Below, in pieces: positions 1 through 11,879 of a stretch of 64,000 nt of DNA; positions within the stretch are counted from its first letter, which is position 1; each line of letters begins with the position of its first letter. This stretch comes from Metallyticus violacea (lineage: Eukaryota > Arthropoda > Insecta > Mantodea > Metallyticidae). The translations under genes and the position numbers were made by a program. Under the pieces are notes generated by a model. The model was not told the origin of the DNA and did no database searches. It saw only the letters and a program-made list of their open reading frames with translations. The stretch lies in NCBI GenBank assembly GCA_030762175.1, contig CM060843.1:116210869-116274868 (forward strand). Direction: 5' to 3'.

Positions 1-3000
1 TATCTAGAAAAAATTGTCTATATATTTCAAAAGTTTTGGACTTATTTATTTCAATAAAGTGAAGAAAAGGAAAAATAATGATTAAATAAAAACACTCTTT
101 CTTGAAGCGTACAATGAGACTAGTTTTTTAAGGTACTTACTTATATTTTAGAATCCATGGTTCATACGAAATAATTACATGACTAATATCGTGCTCAGAA
201 TACAATAAAAGCAAAACTGATAATGGAAACTGCAGATATGATGAACACCAACAAATGAATGGGAATTCGTTCTTTTTTTTTTTTTTTTTTCCTGTTTCAG
301 GAGTGAAGAAACATTAGCTTCTGTAGTAATTTTAAGCAGGTGCACCACCATACTCATAGTAATATAAGCATATTGTGAATAGGGACGGAGGAAAATAATT
401 CTGCATCTAGGCCACGCTGATGAAACTTCATACAGTCCCCCCAAATGGACATACCTTGGGAAGAAGGGGCGATCTAGGGGGTACAACGAATGACCAGATC
501 CGAGGACGGTAATGAACGAATGAGGGTAAGGCCCCTAATGTTTCCTTAGATGGAAAACCTAAGACGTCGGTAGGCCTACAATAGCCATGACAGTGTCACT
601 CGAAAAATCCCGAGGTTGGCCTAGAGCACAGGATAAAAATCTCTCTAAGCACAGTACCTGGCGCCTTATCGCCTGCAACCTAGCACAGAAAGTTTAAAAC
701 GAAATCAGAGAGTGGGAAGAAAATATCCATCCCAGCATTTGAGATCAGATTACACCAGGAAAAACTCAGGCTTAGGATGATTGGTCCCAAGAAATTTGAC
801 CCGAATGCGAGCCCCTAATGTTGCTGCTTGATCCCCCAACTCAGCAACTGGAATAACAATTGGGCATCAAATGTCTAGGCACTAAGGCAGAATTAATTTA
901 TATTAGTGCTGGACTGTAGACAACAGGTAGGGTGTGCAATAGATCACAAGCTACACACCCTCTTTACCTGTCCCTTAACAGTTCTTGTTTACTGTCGATG
1001 GCTCATAATTTGCTTTGTTTGTGTTTGAGTATACCTAACTTGATGTTAAGTGCTTAAAATGTTGAAGTCTAGTAATAATAGTGAATGATATTTTATGGGA
1101 AATGTACTGGGAATCAGTTTGAATATATGACTACTTGCGGATCAGCTCACCTTGCCTTAAAGGGTATCATCCAACGAGTGATTGAAAAAATAACACGACT
1201 AACAAACTGAATTATTTCTCTGTCTTTCTGTCAGGCATACTCCCGTCTGCACAGCGAATTCTCAAAACTAGTTCGTCTAGATCAAGTGGTTATACCGAGA
1301 GAAACTGGCTCGCAACAGTCATATCATTCATTCCAAAGATTCGTAGCAAATCCCGAATAAATTTGATCACTCCGTGAATCGCATTAATTACGAAAAAATC
1401 TTAAGTTGAAATAATAAAAACAGGAAGTTTGCTGGTATTACAAGCTTCGTTGTAAGTTATCTAGTGATAAAATCAGAAACAAGTAAAAAGTATTGCCCCT
1501 CTTTTGTTTCTCTTTTATTGCACCTTTTACATGTTTATGTTTCGTAATCGAGTTTCCTTCAAAGCAGTACAATAAATTCATGTCGTTTAAAGGGGACCAG
1601 CTTAAAACGTTCGAGAAGCACTTCCTATAAAGTTGATCACGTTAAAATGTGGAATTGATTATTTTCAACATGGACATCAACAAGAAAAGTTGATCTCATT
1701 TAATGGTCCGCAGCTGGCCGAAATCTAGAACCAGCTTTCTAGTACCATTACCCTGGGAAATGAAATGTCCTGTTCTGAAACAGGTTAAACTCTTTCGTGC
1801 AGATCATCAGTGTGTAGAAACGCATGCGCATGATAAAGCTTTCAATTCTACTGTGCTGCAAATTGGTTCCAGAATTTTACCTACTCTTGCATTTACTCGT
1901 TCCAGAAAATGCCTCGGCGTAACAAATAGACGCTAGTTTTTGGCGGCCGTGCTGTACAGATGTCATTATTGGTCATTTCCCCCTAGTCGTTTGCTAAAGT
2001 TTGAATACTACTTTAGATTAAATTACTTAATATACTTCAAAGTGAAAAAAATCTATCTGAAGTAATTAAATAAACTCCCGATGTTCATTCTTCACAGTAC
2101 AGCTGTTTCTACGTGTAATTAGAGTCTGTGTTATCAAAGGGCTGTCTACAATAACATAGTTCGCGGTGGATATACAGATATGCTTTGCAGGCATTCTTTT
2201 CCTCTCAGTGGTAGCAAATACAGCTAATTAATTCCTGTAGGCACTTGGCATTAGTTCACGAGTGGTGAGCATGCAGTACTGAGAGCGCAAGTCGTTCTTT
2301 TCGCTGTTAAAAGTGCTGAGCGGACATCAATTCTGCTCACGTACTGACAAATACCCTGCGGCACATCTTCTGCCCAGCGTTCTTATTGGAATCTTAGTAT
2401 AAAGCTGTGGGCTGAAAAAATATGGGACATTAATATCCGAGATCGTTTTTCAGAATAATGCGACGAAAAGAGAGACATGATAAATATTCCTTGTAAGCGC
2501 TCTAGTTTATACTCAAGATATATCATAAAAATGGGTTTTATGAGAAAAATAAATCTTCAAATATATTCTTTGCAGAAGATTAAAACCCATGATCCTAGAT
2601 TTACTTTGCTCTCACAAAGAAAGATCTTTCCGCTATTTTAGGTAATCGTCTGAAAACTTACTACTTTCATTACCACAAAAACATGAATTGTTCACTAAAT
2701 GCATCTACGTTTTGTCTACATTTTCTAATAACATGTCTTACTAATAATGTTTAGAAGTATATACACTTAAAATTCTAACATAAGTATGCAAATAGGCGGT
2801 TTAAAATTCCCTAATATGCACTTAAATATTTTCAAACTTAATAATATTGTCAGATCCCACTAGGAAAATGAAACTATAACAGAAAATGCTCAAAATATTA
2901 GGCGTAACAACAAATACCGTCAGTAAATATCTTACCTATTTCCTGTAATTCAATATATGAAACTGACACAATAATTGTTTTAAATTTTTCATGGCCTTCT

Positions 3001-4220
3001 GTCCGTAAAAATAAACCTTGCGCAAGAAATGTTCTTTCTGCATCACATGAAGTGAAGGTACAAAACTTATAATCTGGAAATGAGCTTGGATCAACATCCA
3101 CGTTACTAACTATCCTTCAAGTACTGTACTGCTTTCCTTCAGCTCCTTCAGACTATCATCCTTTTCCAGGAAATTCCACAATTTAAATTTTACAAGCATA
3201 CCTTGCCTGCCTGCCTGCACCCACACATTTAATTTAATTTGAGACTCTCTAATTTATTTATACTGCAACAACCACCTCACAAATCTACTGGTAAAATGCT
3301 CTACCAAATTGATCTTGGTTTGTAAATAGTTGCCAAAATTTTTTCTTTCTTTCTTGGCCATTTTAATTTTGGGTGTTTATCTGTTTATGTAGTGTAAAAT
3401 TGAACATTTTTTGGCATCTAGCCTAGAAATACAGAACTATAATTAACAGTGCTTCCTTAGAGGCTATCATAGTAACAGTTTAAGTTACTATAATAAGTGC
3501 GAAATATATACACACACCTCTTTTGGATATAACCGGACAAATATATTTCTGTCGTTGCTAAAGAATGGATAGCAATTTATCCATCCTTTAAACCAGGAAT
3601 ATTCACTGGATCTTTCTTTTAGCATTTGGAATTAGTTCATGCAACAGTCTCCAACTGTGCCTCCAATGGACAATCCAAGATTGCGGCACATATTTTCGCC
3701 TTTTACCTACCAATAAACTTCGTTGCCGAAGGTTATTCTACTGTATATTGTATATTTTATATGATTCCAGAAAACTGAAAAACGGTTGCACAAAATATGT
3801 CCTAAGCGTCAAAATATGCCCTAAGTGCCAAGATATGTATAAATAATAAAATGAAAAATAAAGCTACTATTAAAACAAGGTAGATAAAATAACAAGAATG
3901 AATAAAACACTTATACAACAATATAAACTTCGTTTTATTTCGAACACACCCGCTAGGCAAAGGCAAAGGGCGACCAAGCCTTCTATTCACAATAAGAACA
4001 AAAGCTGGTGCTTTCTGCACCCGACAGTAGAGCTTTTTGTGTATACAGTGCTGGTTTCGTTAACATTCCAAAGACTCCGTACCAAGGCGATGAACTTTAC
4101 TGGTAATATACAGGATTTCGGGGTAGCGAATCGCGTAGATGTAATGTTGAAGTTTAAAGAGTTGAGCCTAAAAGTGAGTTTACACTCTCCAATGAGAATC
4201 TAATATTTTAAAAACTCAGA
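1..4220. other. Unassigned AT-rich DNA
   Basis: No recognisable gene or element was found. Two stretches, about 380-880 and 1700-1960, are richer in G and C than their surroundings and may be old repeats, but neither gave a protein or a repeat end that I recognise. There is a T homopolymer near 271-290 and a short (CCTG)n run near 3205-3218. Reading frames here are short, begin at arbitrary ATGs and show no domain, so I treat them as chance frames. Confidence 0.5.
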
Positions 4221-4317
4221 TGTCATGGGTTCAGTTGTTTAGACCCGTATGGTCTCAGAGAGCGAAGTGACCACGTGCTAAAAGAACATAAAGAGGGAAA
4301 GATCCTCAGCATTGGCA

Positions 4318-4560
4318 CGTTGTTGGGAAAGATTGCTGTGCAACAATAGAGAGCAGTGCGAGGGCATCCTCCTCTGTAAGAAACGACAGGCGTAGTCATA
4401 TAATATGTTGCTGATGAGACTGCTGTGCAACAGTAGAGAGTAGAGCGGGAGCTCCTTCAGCTGGAGGGAACAACGAGGAGCATAGTCATGTTGAGGATGC
4501 AGGCTGTGCGGGAGTAGAGAGCAGTGCTGCAGCATCGTCCGCTTGAGGGGAATTAGAGTG
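4318..4560 (+). repeat. Three imperfect tandem repeats of 81-87 bp
   Basis: The motif GCTGTGC followed by a short variable stretch and TAGAGAGCAGTGC (TAGAGAGTAGAGC in the second unit) recurs at about 4335, 4422 and 4503, giving periods of 87 and 81 bp. Each unit also carries a GC-rich middle resembling GGCATCCTCC or AGCATCGTCC. The units have diverged from each other, so the array is old. It lies inside the probable LTR, where such repeats could belong to U3. Confidence 0.65.
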
Positions 4561-4913
4561 CAGTTCAGTGCAGACACACAGCTTCTTCTTGCTGCAACGT
4601 GCATTCAACGAGAGCGGCAGTCAATCAGTTATACAAGTCTGACTTGAACTCATTCAGCACTGCGATTCTGACTTTCATCAGATACTAACTTAAGGCACCG
4701 GAGACTGGGGTATGACGCAATAGAAGTGAATAATTGGTATTCTGTTTATTTGGAATTTAGATTAAGGCATTATTATATCTTAATTATTGTAAAAATTGTA
4801 ATTGTGAGGGATACATCTAAGATGGCCTGGGCCAGATAGATGGAGGCCTCTTGTAGTGTGTATTTTCTTAGCATTCAAATAAATAAACAAAAACTTAAGC
4901 CAAGTGCCGTTTT

Positions 4914-4941
4914 CCTAACTCTCAGATGCAGTTTTCGCGCC
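4914..4941 (+). repeat. 28-nt segment repeated at 11827-11854
   Basis: The segment starts CCTAACTCTCAG and ends TTTTCGCGCC. An identical 28-nt copy in the same orientation sits at 11827-11854, where it interrupts another repeat. Here it forms the 3' part of the probable LTR, just before the GCAACA that may open the untranslated leader. Confidence 0.8.
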
Positions 4942-5042
4942 GGCAACAAGAGCCCCGCGATTCAGGCAGACGTGTCGAGAAGCATAGTCGAAAGCAACGT
5001 ATAATAATAAACTTTAAGTAGTCTGAAAACCAGCTCCTCTTA

Positions 5043-5170
5043 ATTCGCCATTATTACCCTCCAATCCTTCTCCTATGCTAATCAACGCATAAAACAGCAC
5101 AGCGAGCCTCCTTGGTTATCGTCCGAGTGCGCGACGCTTAATCACATGTGAAACCATACAACCGTTTCAC
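5043..5170 (-). repeat. Dispersed repeat R1, uninterrupted copy
   Basis: This 128-bp stretch matches 11719-11879 in inverted orientation with few differences, including GTGAAACGGTTGTATGG and the block around GCGTCGCGCACTCGGACG. It lacks the 28-nt insert present in the other copy, so it represents the empty-site form. The family is not recognised; both copies are GC-rich against the background and carry no protein frame of note. Confidence 0.75.
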
Positions 5171-5424
5171 AATGCAAAGAGGGGAATATTAACACGTAAG
5201 ATTCAAACCCGCTGGTATTTGCGTTGTATGCAAAATAACTTCTATCACTCTATCTCTGAAGTAGCTTTCAGGAACATGGTAAAGCACCAATAAGAAAAGT
5301 AAAACATAAAATCAATAGAATAAATGAAAAACAGTAAAAAAAATCAATAGCAAAACATGTAAAAGAAAACTCAAATTAACAAGTCAGGAGGCAGGAATAG
5401 AGTAAACATTTAATATTCAAGCAA

Positions 5425-5452
5425 TGTGTGTGTGTGTGTGTGTGTGTGTGTG
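5425..5452 (+). repeat. (TG)n microsatellite
   Basis: An uninterrupted run of 14 TG dinucleotides is followed by degenerate GAGTGAGCG. It lies close to the 3' end of a SINE-1 copy. Confidence 0.95.
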
Positions 5453-5539
5453 AGTGAGCGCGCACGTACAGAGACATACGTCAGTGGTCTTTATAAAGTT
5501 TAATTAAGATATACAGCTCCAATACAAGCATGTATTTGA

Positions 5540-5836
5540 TTTGTTGGTTTGTTTTATTTACGGACGCTCTTTAACATCTCAGGTTATCAGCATCCCATTC
5601 AATTCAGGGCGTGAAACGGCTGGCAAATTTTCCTCAGAGGCCTCTTCTTTCAGGCTTGAGGTTCTTTATCGTGCCGTAAATGTACGACACGGGACTCACG
5701 GCTTTACTTCCATTCCGAAGGAAACCATACTTAGGATTTTTACGCCCGATAAAATCCGTCGATCCTGGCCGGGTTTGAACCCGCGATCTTGGGTTTAGAA
5801 GGCAAGTATGGTTACCACTACACCACCAGGACCGAC
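5540..5836 (-). mobile_element. SINE-1, full-length copy
   Basis: This is a tRNA-derived SINE read on the minus strand. From its 5' end near 5836 it begins GTCGGTCCTGGTGGTGTAG, containing an A box of the GGTGTAGTGGTAACC type, and then a B box GGGTTCAAACCC. The outer head can pair as an acceptor stem (GTCCTGG with CCAGGAT). The unique body follows, with CGGGCGTAAAAATCC-like and CCTCAAGCCTGAAAG-like blocks shared by the other copies, and the 3' tail is AT-rich (GTAAATAAA). Imperfect 12-bp target duplications flank it, at 5528-5539 and 5837-5848, differing at two positions. A 5'-to-3' promoter-body-tail layout with LINE-style duplications is standard for SINEs. Confidence 0.9.
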
Positions 5837-5848
5837 GTATGCATTTGA

Positions 5849-7440
5849 ATATATTTAGCCTCACTGGATATTAACTACATCAACTGAGCGCAAAATTCGT
5901 GCCTAGAAAAAGTTTACATCTAGTTGGTTCATGCGGGATTTTACATTTTATATCTCGGTCCTTACTTCAACTACGCTACCTCCTCTTTGTTAATGTTCTT
6001 GAATTTCGCTTTATTAATTTATTTCTTACAATTCTCAAGGGTATACATTCATTCGTGAAGACGGCTAACAGTGTATTCTAGTGAAATGCATTTATTAAAT
6101 GTTATTTTAAATATGAATCAGTTCGTTATGCGAGTATAAAATTTATTAATAGTTTTCTTTTTCAATTGGTTACTTCCAAAGCTACAATTCACGATATTGT
6201 TCACAAATTACAATTCACTAGTTCGGCACAAAATTAAATTGAGGGAGAAAAAAAAACAAGCGGAAGCGCACGTTTTTGACGCAAAAAGAAAAAAAAAATA
6301 ACACATAAAATCCGTGCAGATGTTGAGCAGTCGCCAATGGTGTTGATTCCGAAATTAGCATAATAAGTGAGGTATTTGGAACGTAAGGCAAACATTAGCA
6401 ATGAAATCAGAAATATCACAATGGTCGAACTTACTCCTTTCCCTCCCAAATACTCTGTCTGCCAAAGGAATGTGAATATTCCAGTGTCTTCTATAAAGTA
6501 AGACGTAAAATGTGTATACGTTTTACAAAGCGGGGCTGCAGTAAGGATAGAGCATGCTCAGTAGTTGAAATAGCGATGCGTGAGCGGTCAAGTTTTAAAA
6601 TCTAAACCTAATTTATAAATAATACATAATTTGTTTTTAAAACAATTATAACCATTAAAATGGCAAACCAGTGCAACCAGCTGAGATTCCTTAATAGTGA
6701 ATAGGGATGTTTAGTACCTAAATAAAGTAAATAAAATAAAATAGTGAAAGTAAAGAAAAATTTCAATGGTTTTTAAAATTAATTGATAATTTTATACATA
6801 TGTGATATGTGCTAGAGAAGGTGAAACGAATAAAATACTGAATAAGTCACACAAGTTGCACAATATTTCAAACTGCGTGCGTTCTCATTTAAAGTCAGAA
6901 GACAAAATAGTGTGATTAAAGTAATATTGTAGAATTTAGAAAATAACTTAATGTGCGAAAACAGTGTAAATCACCCATAAAAGGAATAGGATGAGGAAGG
7001 GGAAAAAGTAGTGCATTAGCAATATAAACATTAATAAGCAAAAAATGGATATTAACATGTAAGAATTAAACTTTCTGGTGTACGTGCTTTATGAAAAATT
7101 TTTGTAACTATCTGTTAGTCTTTAAGGTAGATTTCTGGACATGAGCCTGTAGCTCATCAAAAATTGTTAAATTAAGCGTAACATCAAAATACTAACAAGG
7201 GGACAAGATGTGATGGGAAACCGATGATTTTGAATTTAACAAATATGCATGATAAAGGAATAGATGTTAAATTAATATAAAGTGCTTTGCAAAGCTTACA
7301 ATATAATGTATATGCAACACTATTGGGGGTTCAGTTACTAAATTGAACATTTAATTTTATTGACTGTGGAATGATTGACATGAAATCTTAACACACATTT
7401 GGCATTTAATATGAGACTGAAACCGAACGAGGCAATGAAG
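5849..7440. other. Unassigned AT-rich DNA
   Basis: Nothing recognisable. Frames are short and A/T-driven, including two stretches near 5899-6081 and 6234-6449 that show only hydrophobic low-complexity sequence. Confidence 0.5.
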
Positions 7441-7442
7441 AT

Positions 7443-7549
7443 CGATCATGAGGCTGGGTGGACCCGGTTGCAGACATCCCTAACTTAGAAATTTCTAAGC
7501 AGGTAGAACACGAGCCAGCAGTTAGCAACGGTAACCACTAGACCGCGGA
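7443..7549 (-). mobile_element. tRNA-like SINE head, decayed
   Basis: Read on the minus strand from 7549, the sequence opens CTCCGCGGTCTAGTGGTTACC, a strong A-box-like motif of tRNA genes. A B-box-like CCGGGTCCACCC lies further away than in a tRNA, so the cloverleaf is broken. It ends just beside the target duplication of a SINE-2 copy and is probably the head of a third SINE family rather than a gene. The family is not recognised. Confidence 0.4.
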
Positions 7550-7563
7550 GAAAATATTAGGAA

Positions 7564-7793
7564 ATAAAGATGCGGGAATGCGTTTTTGCTACAGAGGCAC
7601 CACAGGTGGTGGACACTGATGATACATGACATGAAATGATATATTGGAAAAGGATTTATTTTTAAGGAAGGAATTGTTCCAGGCCTAAGTTTAGGGTACT
7701 CCCCGTCATTTACCATTCACGAGGACTGAGGAAAACCTGGAAAAAAAATCAAGGGAGAACCGTAACGACCTTGGCCACCCCTAGCGGTACCTT
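7564..7793 (-). mobile_element. SINE-2 copy with 9-bp target duplications
   Basis: On the minus strand the head reads GGGGTGGCCAAGGTCGTTACG, an A box of the type seen in class II (Leu/Ser) tRNAs. The body includes CCAGGTTTTCCTCAGTCCTC, a CCTAAACTTAGGCCTGGAAC block, CTTCCTTAAAAA and CACCTGTGGTGCCTC. The same body occurs at 57955-58200 and 49728-49875. TATTAGGAA at 7555-7563 and 7794-7802 is an exact 9-bp target duplication and fixes both edges. Confidence 0.85.
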
Positions 7794-7802
7794 TATTAGG
7801 AA

Positions 7803-8520
7803 TACCTATCATCGGATGCTTCTAACATAAATCGATCAATTGCAAATATAGAGAGCGCATTTGATTTCTCGTCTTATATCCCATTGAACATCAAGAAATT
7901 CAAAATCTCACCAAAAGTTGAAACGTCGATATTTTTTTTCACTTTCACCAGTACGTCGAAGGTATACAAACTTTAAGACTGGAAGAATCCAAAGTTAAAA
8001 CTACTATCACATTATTAAACAATATTCCTTATAATATAGATTTACCAGCTCTGAAAATATATTAACAAGATTATTTCTTTAGTTGAACTAACATGCTTCT
8101 TATTTATCCATGTGCCGAACTTGTGATATTTCTTTTCGCTTTTCGATTTTTGAGGAATTAACATACCATTAACTGCCTTTATATATTCTTATAAAGATAG
8201 AAGTCTGTTGTTGCTCCACCAATTAAATATTGAGTGTTACTAATTGGAAATATTTTGGTGTCCGCTATATCCACTGTACTATTTATTTATTATTTTTTTT
8301 TCATATACCTTTTTATAAAAGTATCCATCCAAATGTACCATTGAATTTGAACATTTTAATTGTTAAATAAAACTAAACAAACAAATTTAAAAAGTATTTA
8401 CCATAACCCCTTCAATTCAATATCCAACCAAACTATAACATGAGAATATCAATGGAAAAAATAAGATATATGGTGATTTTTAGGAACTTTTAAGTAGCAA
8501 ACTAAAATGAATGGGGAAAA
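7803..8520. other. Unassigned AT-rich DNA
   Basis: No feature was recognised in this very AT-rich stretch. Confidence 0.5.
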
Positions 8521-8539
8521 TAGTTTCAAAAATAATGAG

Positions 8540-8990
8540 CATGACCTATCTAGGAGTTCTATTATCAAGTTTTAGAGAATTACATGAGAGATTAAACAGT
8601 AGATAATCAAGATAACCCGAGGACTGAATGCTTAAACGATACAACATGGAACACGAAAACTTTACAAGGAAAAATGAAAACTTGAATTTATAAAACTGTT
8701 ATGAGACCCATCATAACATATACAACTCATAAAAGACGAGACACAAGTAAAATAGAAAGTGTGCTGGAGGTTACAGAAATGACGCATCGATGGGAAAACA
8801 CTAAGAGATACAATTAGAGGTCAAGATATAAAAAAACAAGTAATATATTGATAGGAAGTGATAGGGTAATACGAATAACCGGAAATCAGATTCCTGTTGG
8901 GCAAAGAACAACTGCACATCCCCGAAAACGTTGGCTTGGTAATCTGATTGAGAAGCACTGAAGAAATACTGACGGAATTGCCTGCATAAA
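8540..8990 (+). pseudogene. RTE-type LINE fossil, reverse transcriptase C-terminal part
   Basis: Translated pieces in shifting frames match the conserved tail of RTE/BovB-type reverse transcriptases. In order they are: TYLGVLLSS (the YLG-x-x-ISS block), LYKTVMRPIITY-like IYKTVMRPIITYTTH near 8690-8735 (the YKTVIRPVLTYGAE block), and RTTAHPRKRWLGNLIEKH near 8910-8960 (the GRPRKRW block). Stops and frame changes separate them, so it is dead. The endonuclease and palm with the catalytic YADD lie upstream in a full element and are absent here, as in most 5'-truncated LINE copies. The clade call rests on these three motifs. Confidence 0.7.
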
Positions 8991-10488
8991 AGAAGTATCT
9001 CAAAATGTAATATCCAATACAAAACATGGGTGGATTTTGATTTTTTTTCTTTAAATATATGCTATTGGTGATTATTAAATTCAGTTTACACTTTGTTATT
9101 GATTTTTGCATTCATTGTGAATATGTTTTAAAATAAGTTACTTTAAGTGCATATTTGAGAATGTTAACTTTAAAGAGATAAATAAAACAGTACAACGGGG
9201 AAAGTTTAAATCTAAATGCTTCTCCTAATAAAACCATATAGCTCTAAACCAAGCATATTTAGCCATTCATTTTTTTAATATAAGCTACAAATAGTAGTAT
9301 AATTGGTCTATTGAAAACTAAAGCAAAAATGATAAATAAAGCATAATTTCAGTCCGATGTCTGTAATGCCTGTATGTGTCTGCAGGACGAAATGATGTAC
9401 CAAACTGGGTGATTATACACTTAGAAAAGTATAATTTTATAAACCATGCATTTTCACCGAAAGAAGAGCCCGTGCGTTGTAGTTACTGCTTTTCGTAACA
9501 CTACACAGTTGGTAATGAAATGCATGTCTCGTTGTAGGGGCAAGGGAACACTCCGCAAAACTTTTGTGTCGGGCGAGTTGCGGACCTTCAGGGAGAGCAC
9601 GTACCACATGTTGTGGGCGAACACGTGTGCTACGGAGACTTTTCGCGCCAGCTTTCCTAATGAGCCTAGCTGTGGATTTAAATTAGTGCTGCTCTGTACG
9701 GTTTAGTTCGGCGTTGCTTTATCAGGATCTTGCACTCAGTGCTACGGTATTCAACTGCCCATTGTAGATAGCTGTTAGTGACATTTGATGGGTTACTAGA
9801 ATGCGCTCTGTAGATAAAAAGTTAAAACTGAATGAAGCCATTTCTGTGCAATTTCATTGTCAATCGCTCAGTGAAAAGGCAGAAAATATTTCAATGGTGG
9901 AGATTTTGAAATAAATGAGTGCAAATTTGTTATAGAAATGTGTTTTACGTTGACTATTTCACTCATGTGACGTCGTCATAAAATGGACCTATGAAACGAA
10001 ACAAAATTTATCAATTTTGGCCAATCACGGTCGAATCATGGAGTGAAATTATTGAAAAAAATGTCAAATACGTTTTATCAAGTGACGTGCGTTTGTCTTG
10101 TGGTCAGTGTAGCCAACTCTATACCTCCACTATATAATTCCTGAGCACGCATCACTAACCACTTTTGCTAGAGGGGGTGGGGAGCTATTGATAGCAACAA
10201 AAGCATGGACAATCGACAATTATAACGCAAAATGGAAGGTTCTTTAAAGCGTTTTGGTGTTGCGTCAAACGTGCAAATTGATTTATCATTAGGAATTCCA
10301 AACCACAGAATACAAAGAAAAATAGAGATAGTGTACGTTATACATTTTTTTTCCCTCATTTGGAATTCGATGCTCAAACTGTAGCGATTTTAATAGTTGC
10401 TTTTTGTCCATTTTAGTCTCACGGTTTATGAATAGAATTCATAAGAATAAAAATTTATTACTAGTGCGCAAATTTCAAAACATATATC
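8991..10488. other. Unassigned DNA with a GC-richer patch
   Basis: A patch at about 9446-9720 is distinctly richer in G and C and holds an 86-codon plus-strand frame (9446-9706) with no motif I recognise. It could be part of an old repeat. The rest is AT-rich and featureless. Confidence 0.4.
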
Positions 10489-10500
10489 ACTTTTATTCTT

Positions 10501-10751
10501 CCAAAGATCGCGGGTTCGATCCCGGCCAGTACCAATGGATGTTTTCGGGCGTAAAAATCCTAAGTATGGCTTCCTTTGGAAGGGAAGTGAAGCCGTGGGT
10601 CCCGTGTACATTTACGGTACGAAAAAGAACCTCAAGCCTGAAAAAAGAGGCCTCTGAGCAAACTTTGTGGGTCATTTCACGCCGAGTTGAATGGAACGCT
10701 GATGACCTTGAAATTTTAAAGAGCATCCGTAAATAAATCTAATCAAAAAAA
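10501..10751 (+). mobile_element. SINE-1, 5'-truncated copy
   Basis: The copy starts inside the tRNA-like head (AAGATCGCGGGTTCGATCCC, the B box), so the A box is missing. The body carries the shared blocks GGGCGTAAAAATCCTAAGTA and CTCAAGCCTG, and it ends in GTAAATAAATCTAATCAAAAA. ACTTTTATTCTT is duplicated exactly (12 bp) at 10489-10500 and 10752-10763. A 5' truncation with intact target duplications is typical of incomplete target-primed reverse transcription. Confidence 0.92.
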
Positions 10752-10763
10752 ACTTTTATTCTT

Positions 10764-11718
10764 AATCTATTCATGAAATAGTCCAAAACCCGTAGTTTGC
10801 TCTTTTCTATTGGCATTACTGACAATCGGCATTCTTCCTTCCCAAGATTTCTTGAAAAGGTCATAATTATTACAGTCTTGTAACCCAAGTTTATAGGAAT
10901 ATATTTAAATTCTTATTTTATTCATGAAACAAATGAACTAAATTTATCGTGAATTTATCGGAAATCTCAGACCCTCTTGTGATATTACTTGTGAAAAATT
11001 CATCCGAATTACCGTTAAGCATTAATGTTTGAATGTTTATTGTACAATTTACTCATAAATCCATTTTATAACAATATTGCGGTTTGAGAGTATTTTACTA
11101 TAAATATATATTACGAATACAATTCCATTTAAAAGCAGCTAGATACTGGCAGATTATAATGAAATCAATGCCTTTGCTTAGGAAAGAAAGTATGCAGTCT
11201 TCTAAACGAATCAAAAACTGTACTATTAGTACATGTAAATTCCAGTTTTAAATGACAGATTGCAGCTAAACGTAGTGTTGAAGTGGTATCCCAATTTTAG
11301 CAACGATTATATTGGAGTTGTGAAAATTATTCAAATGAATTTCAAGTATTTGCAATTGTGTAAGCAGTTTTGTGTTTGTTCTTGGTCGGGCGCTGTTTTA
11401 CCAATAATTGTTTTTAGCTTTTGCCAATATCAAAACACACATGTTCCTTAATGGTGGCTGCAATGTACAGTCAATCACAGTTTGCTGTCATGAGGGCGAG
11501 CATTATTTATGAATTTATGTTCTTATAGCTCCATTTGAGCTTAAGAGATCGGTTTTGGATTATTACAGGTTATTATTGTTATTAACTACAGTGTATTAGT
11601 GCCGTAAAGTTTACTGAAGTGCTCAGCATTTCAATGCTACCATCAGAACAGAGAAATAATCCCCATATTATAGAATAAATAAGGAAAGTATCATGATGCA
11701 ACTGCAAGAATTTCCAAA
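10764..11718. other. Unassigned AT-rich DNA
   Basis: No gene or repeat end was recognised. Confidence 0.5.
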
Positions 11719-11879
11719 GTGAAACGGTTGTATGGTTTCATATGTGATTAAGCGTCGCGCACTCGGACGATAACCAAGGAGGCTCGGCTCTGCTGTTTTA
11801 TGCGTTGATTAGCATAGGAGAAGGATCCTAACTCTCAGATGCAGTTTTCGCGCCGGATTGGAGGGTTATAATGGCAAAT
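11719..11879 (+). repeat. Dispersed repeat R1, copy interrupted by a 28-nt insert
   Basis: This matches 5043-5170 in inverted orientation. It differs by one 32-nt gain: the 28-nt segment at 11827-11854 plus a second GGAT. GGAT stands at 11823-11826 and again at 11855-11858, whereas the other copy has it once. The insert is identical to 4914-4941. Confidence 0.8.

Larger units (their letters stand above)
4221..4950 (+). mobile_element. Probable LTR remnant (LTR retrotransposon)
   Basis: The stretch begins with TGTCATGG, is GC-richer at first, then becomes AT-rich with overlapping AATAAA signals near 4879-4887, and ends in TTTTCGCGCCGGCAACA. A start with TGT, a late polyadenylation signal and a GCGCC-containing junction resembling a U5/primer-binding region are what an insect gypsy-like LTR looks like. 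No gag or pol frame follows, no partner LTR lies in the window, and I could not find a clean 4-6 bp target duplication. It may be a solo or truncated LTR, or a different repeat altogether. Confidence 0.35.

Noticed and set aside
5634..5864. Open frames on both strands across the SINE-1 copies, here and at 10404-10736, 33917-34141, 34518-34823 and 46753-47112
   Set aside because: They recur because the SINE sequence recurs. SINEs are non-coding; these are shadows.
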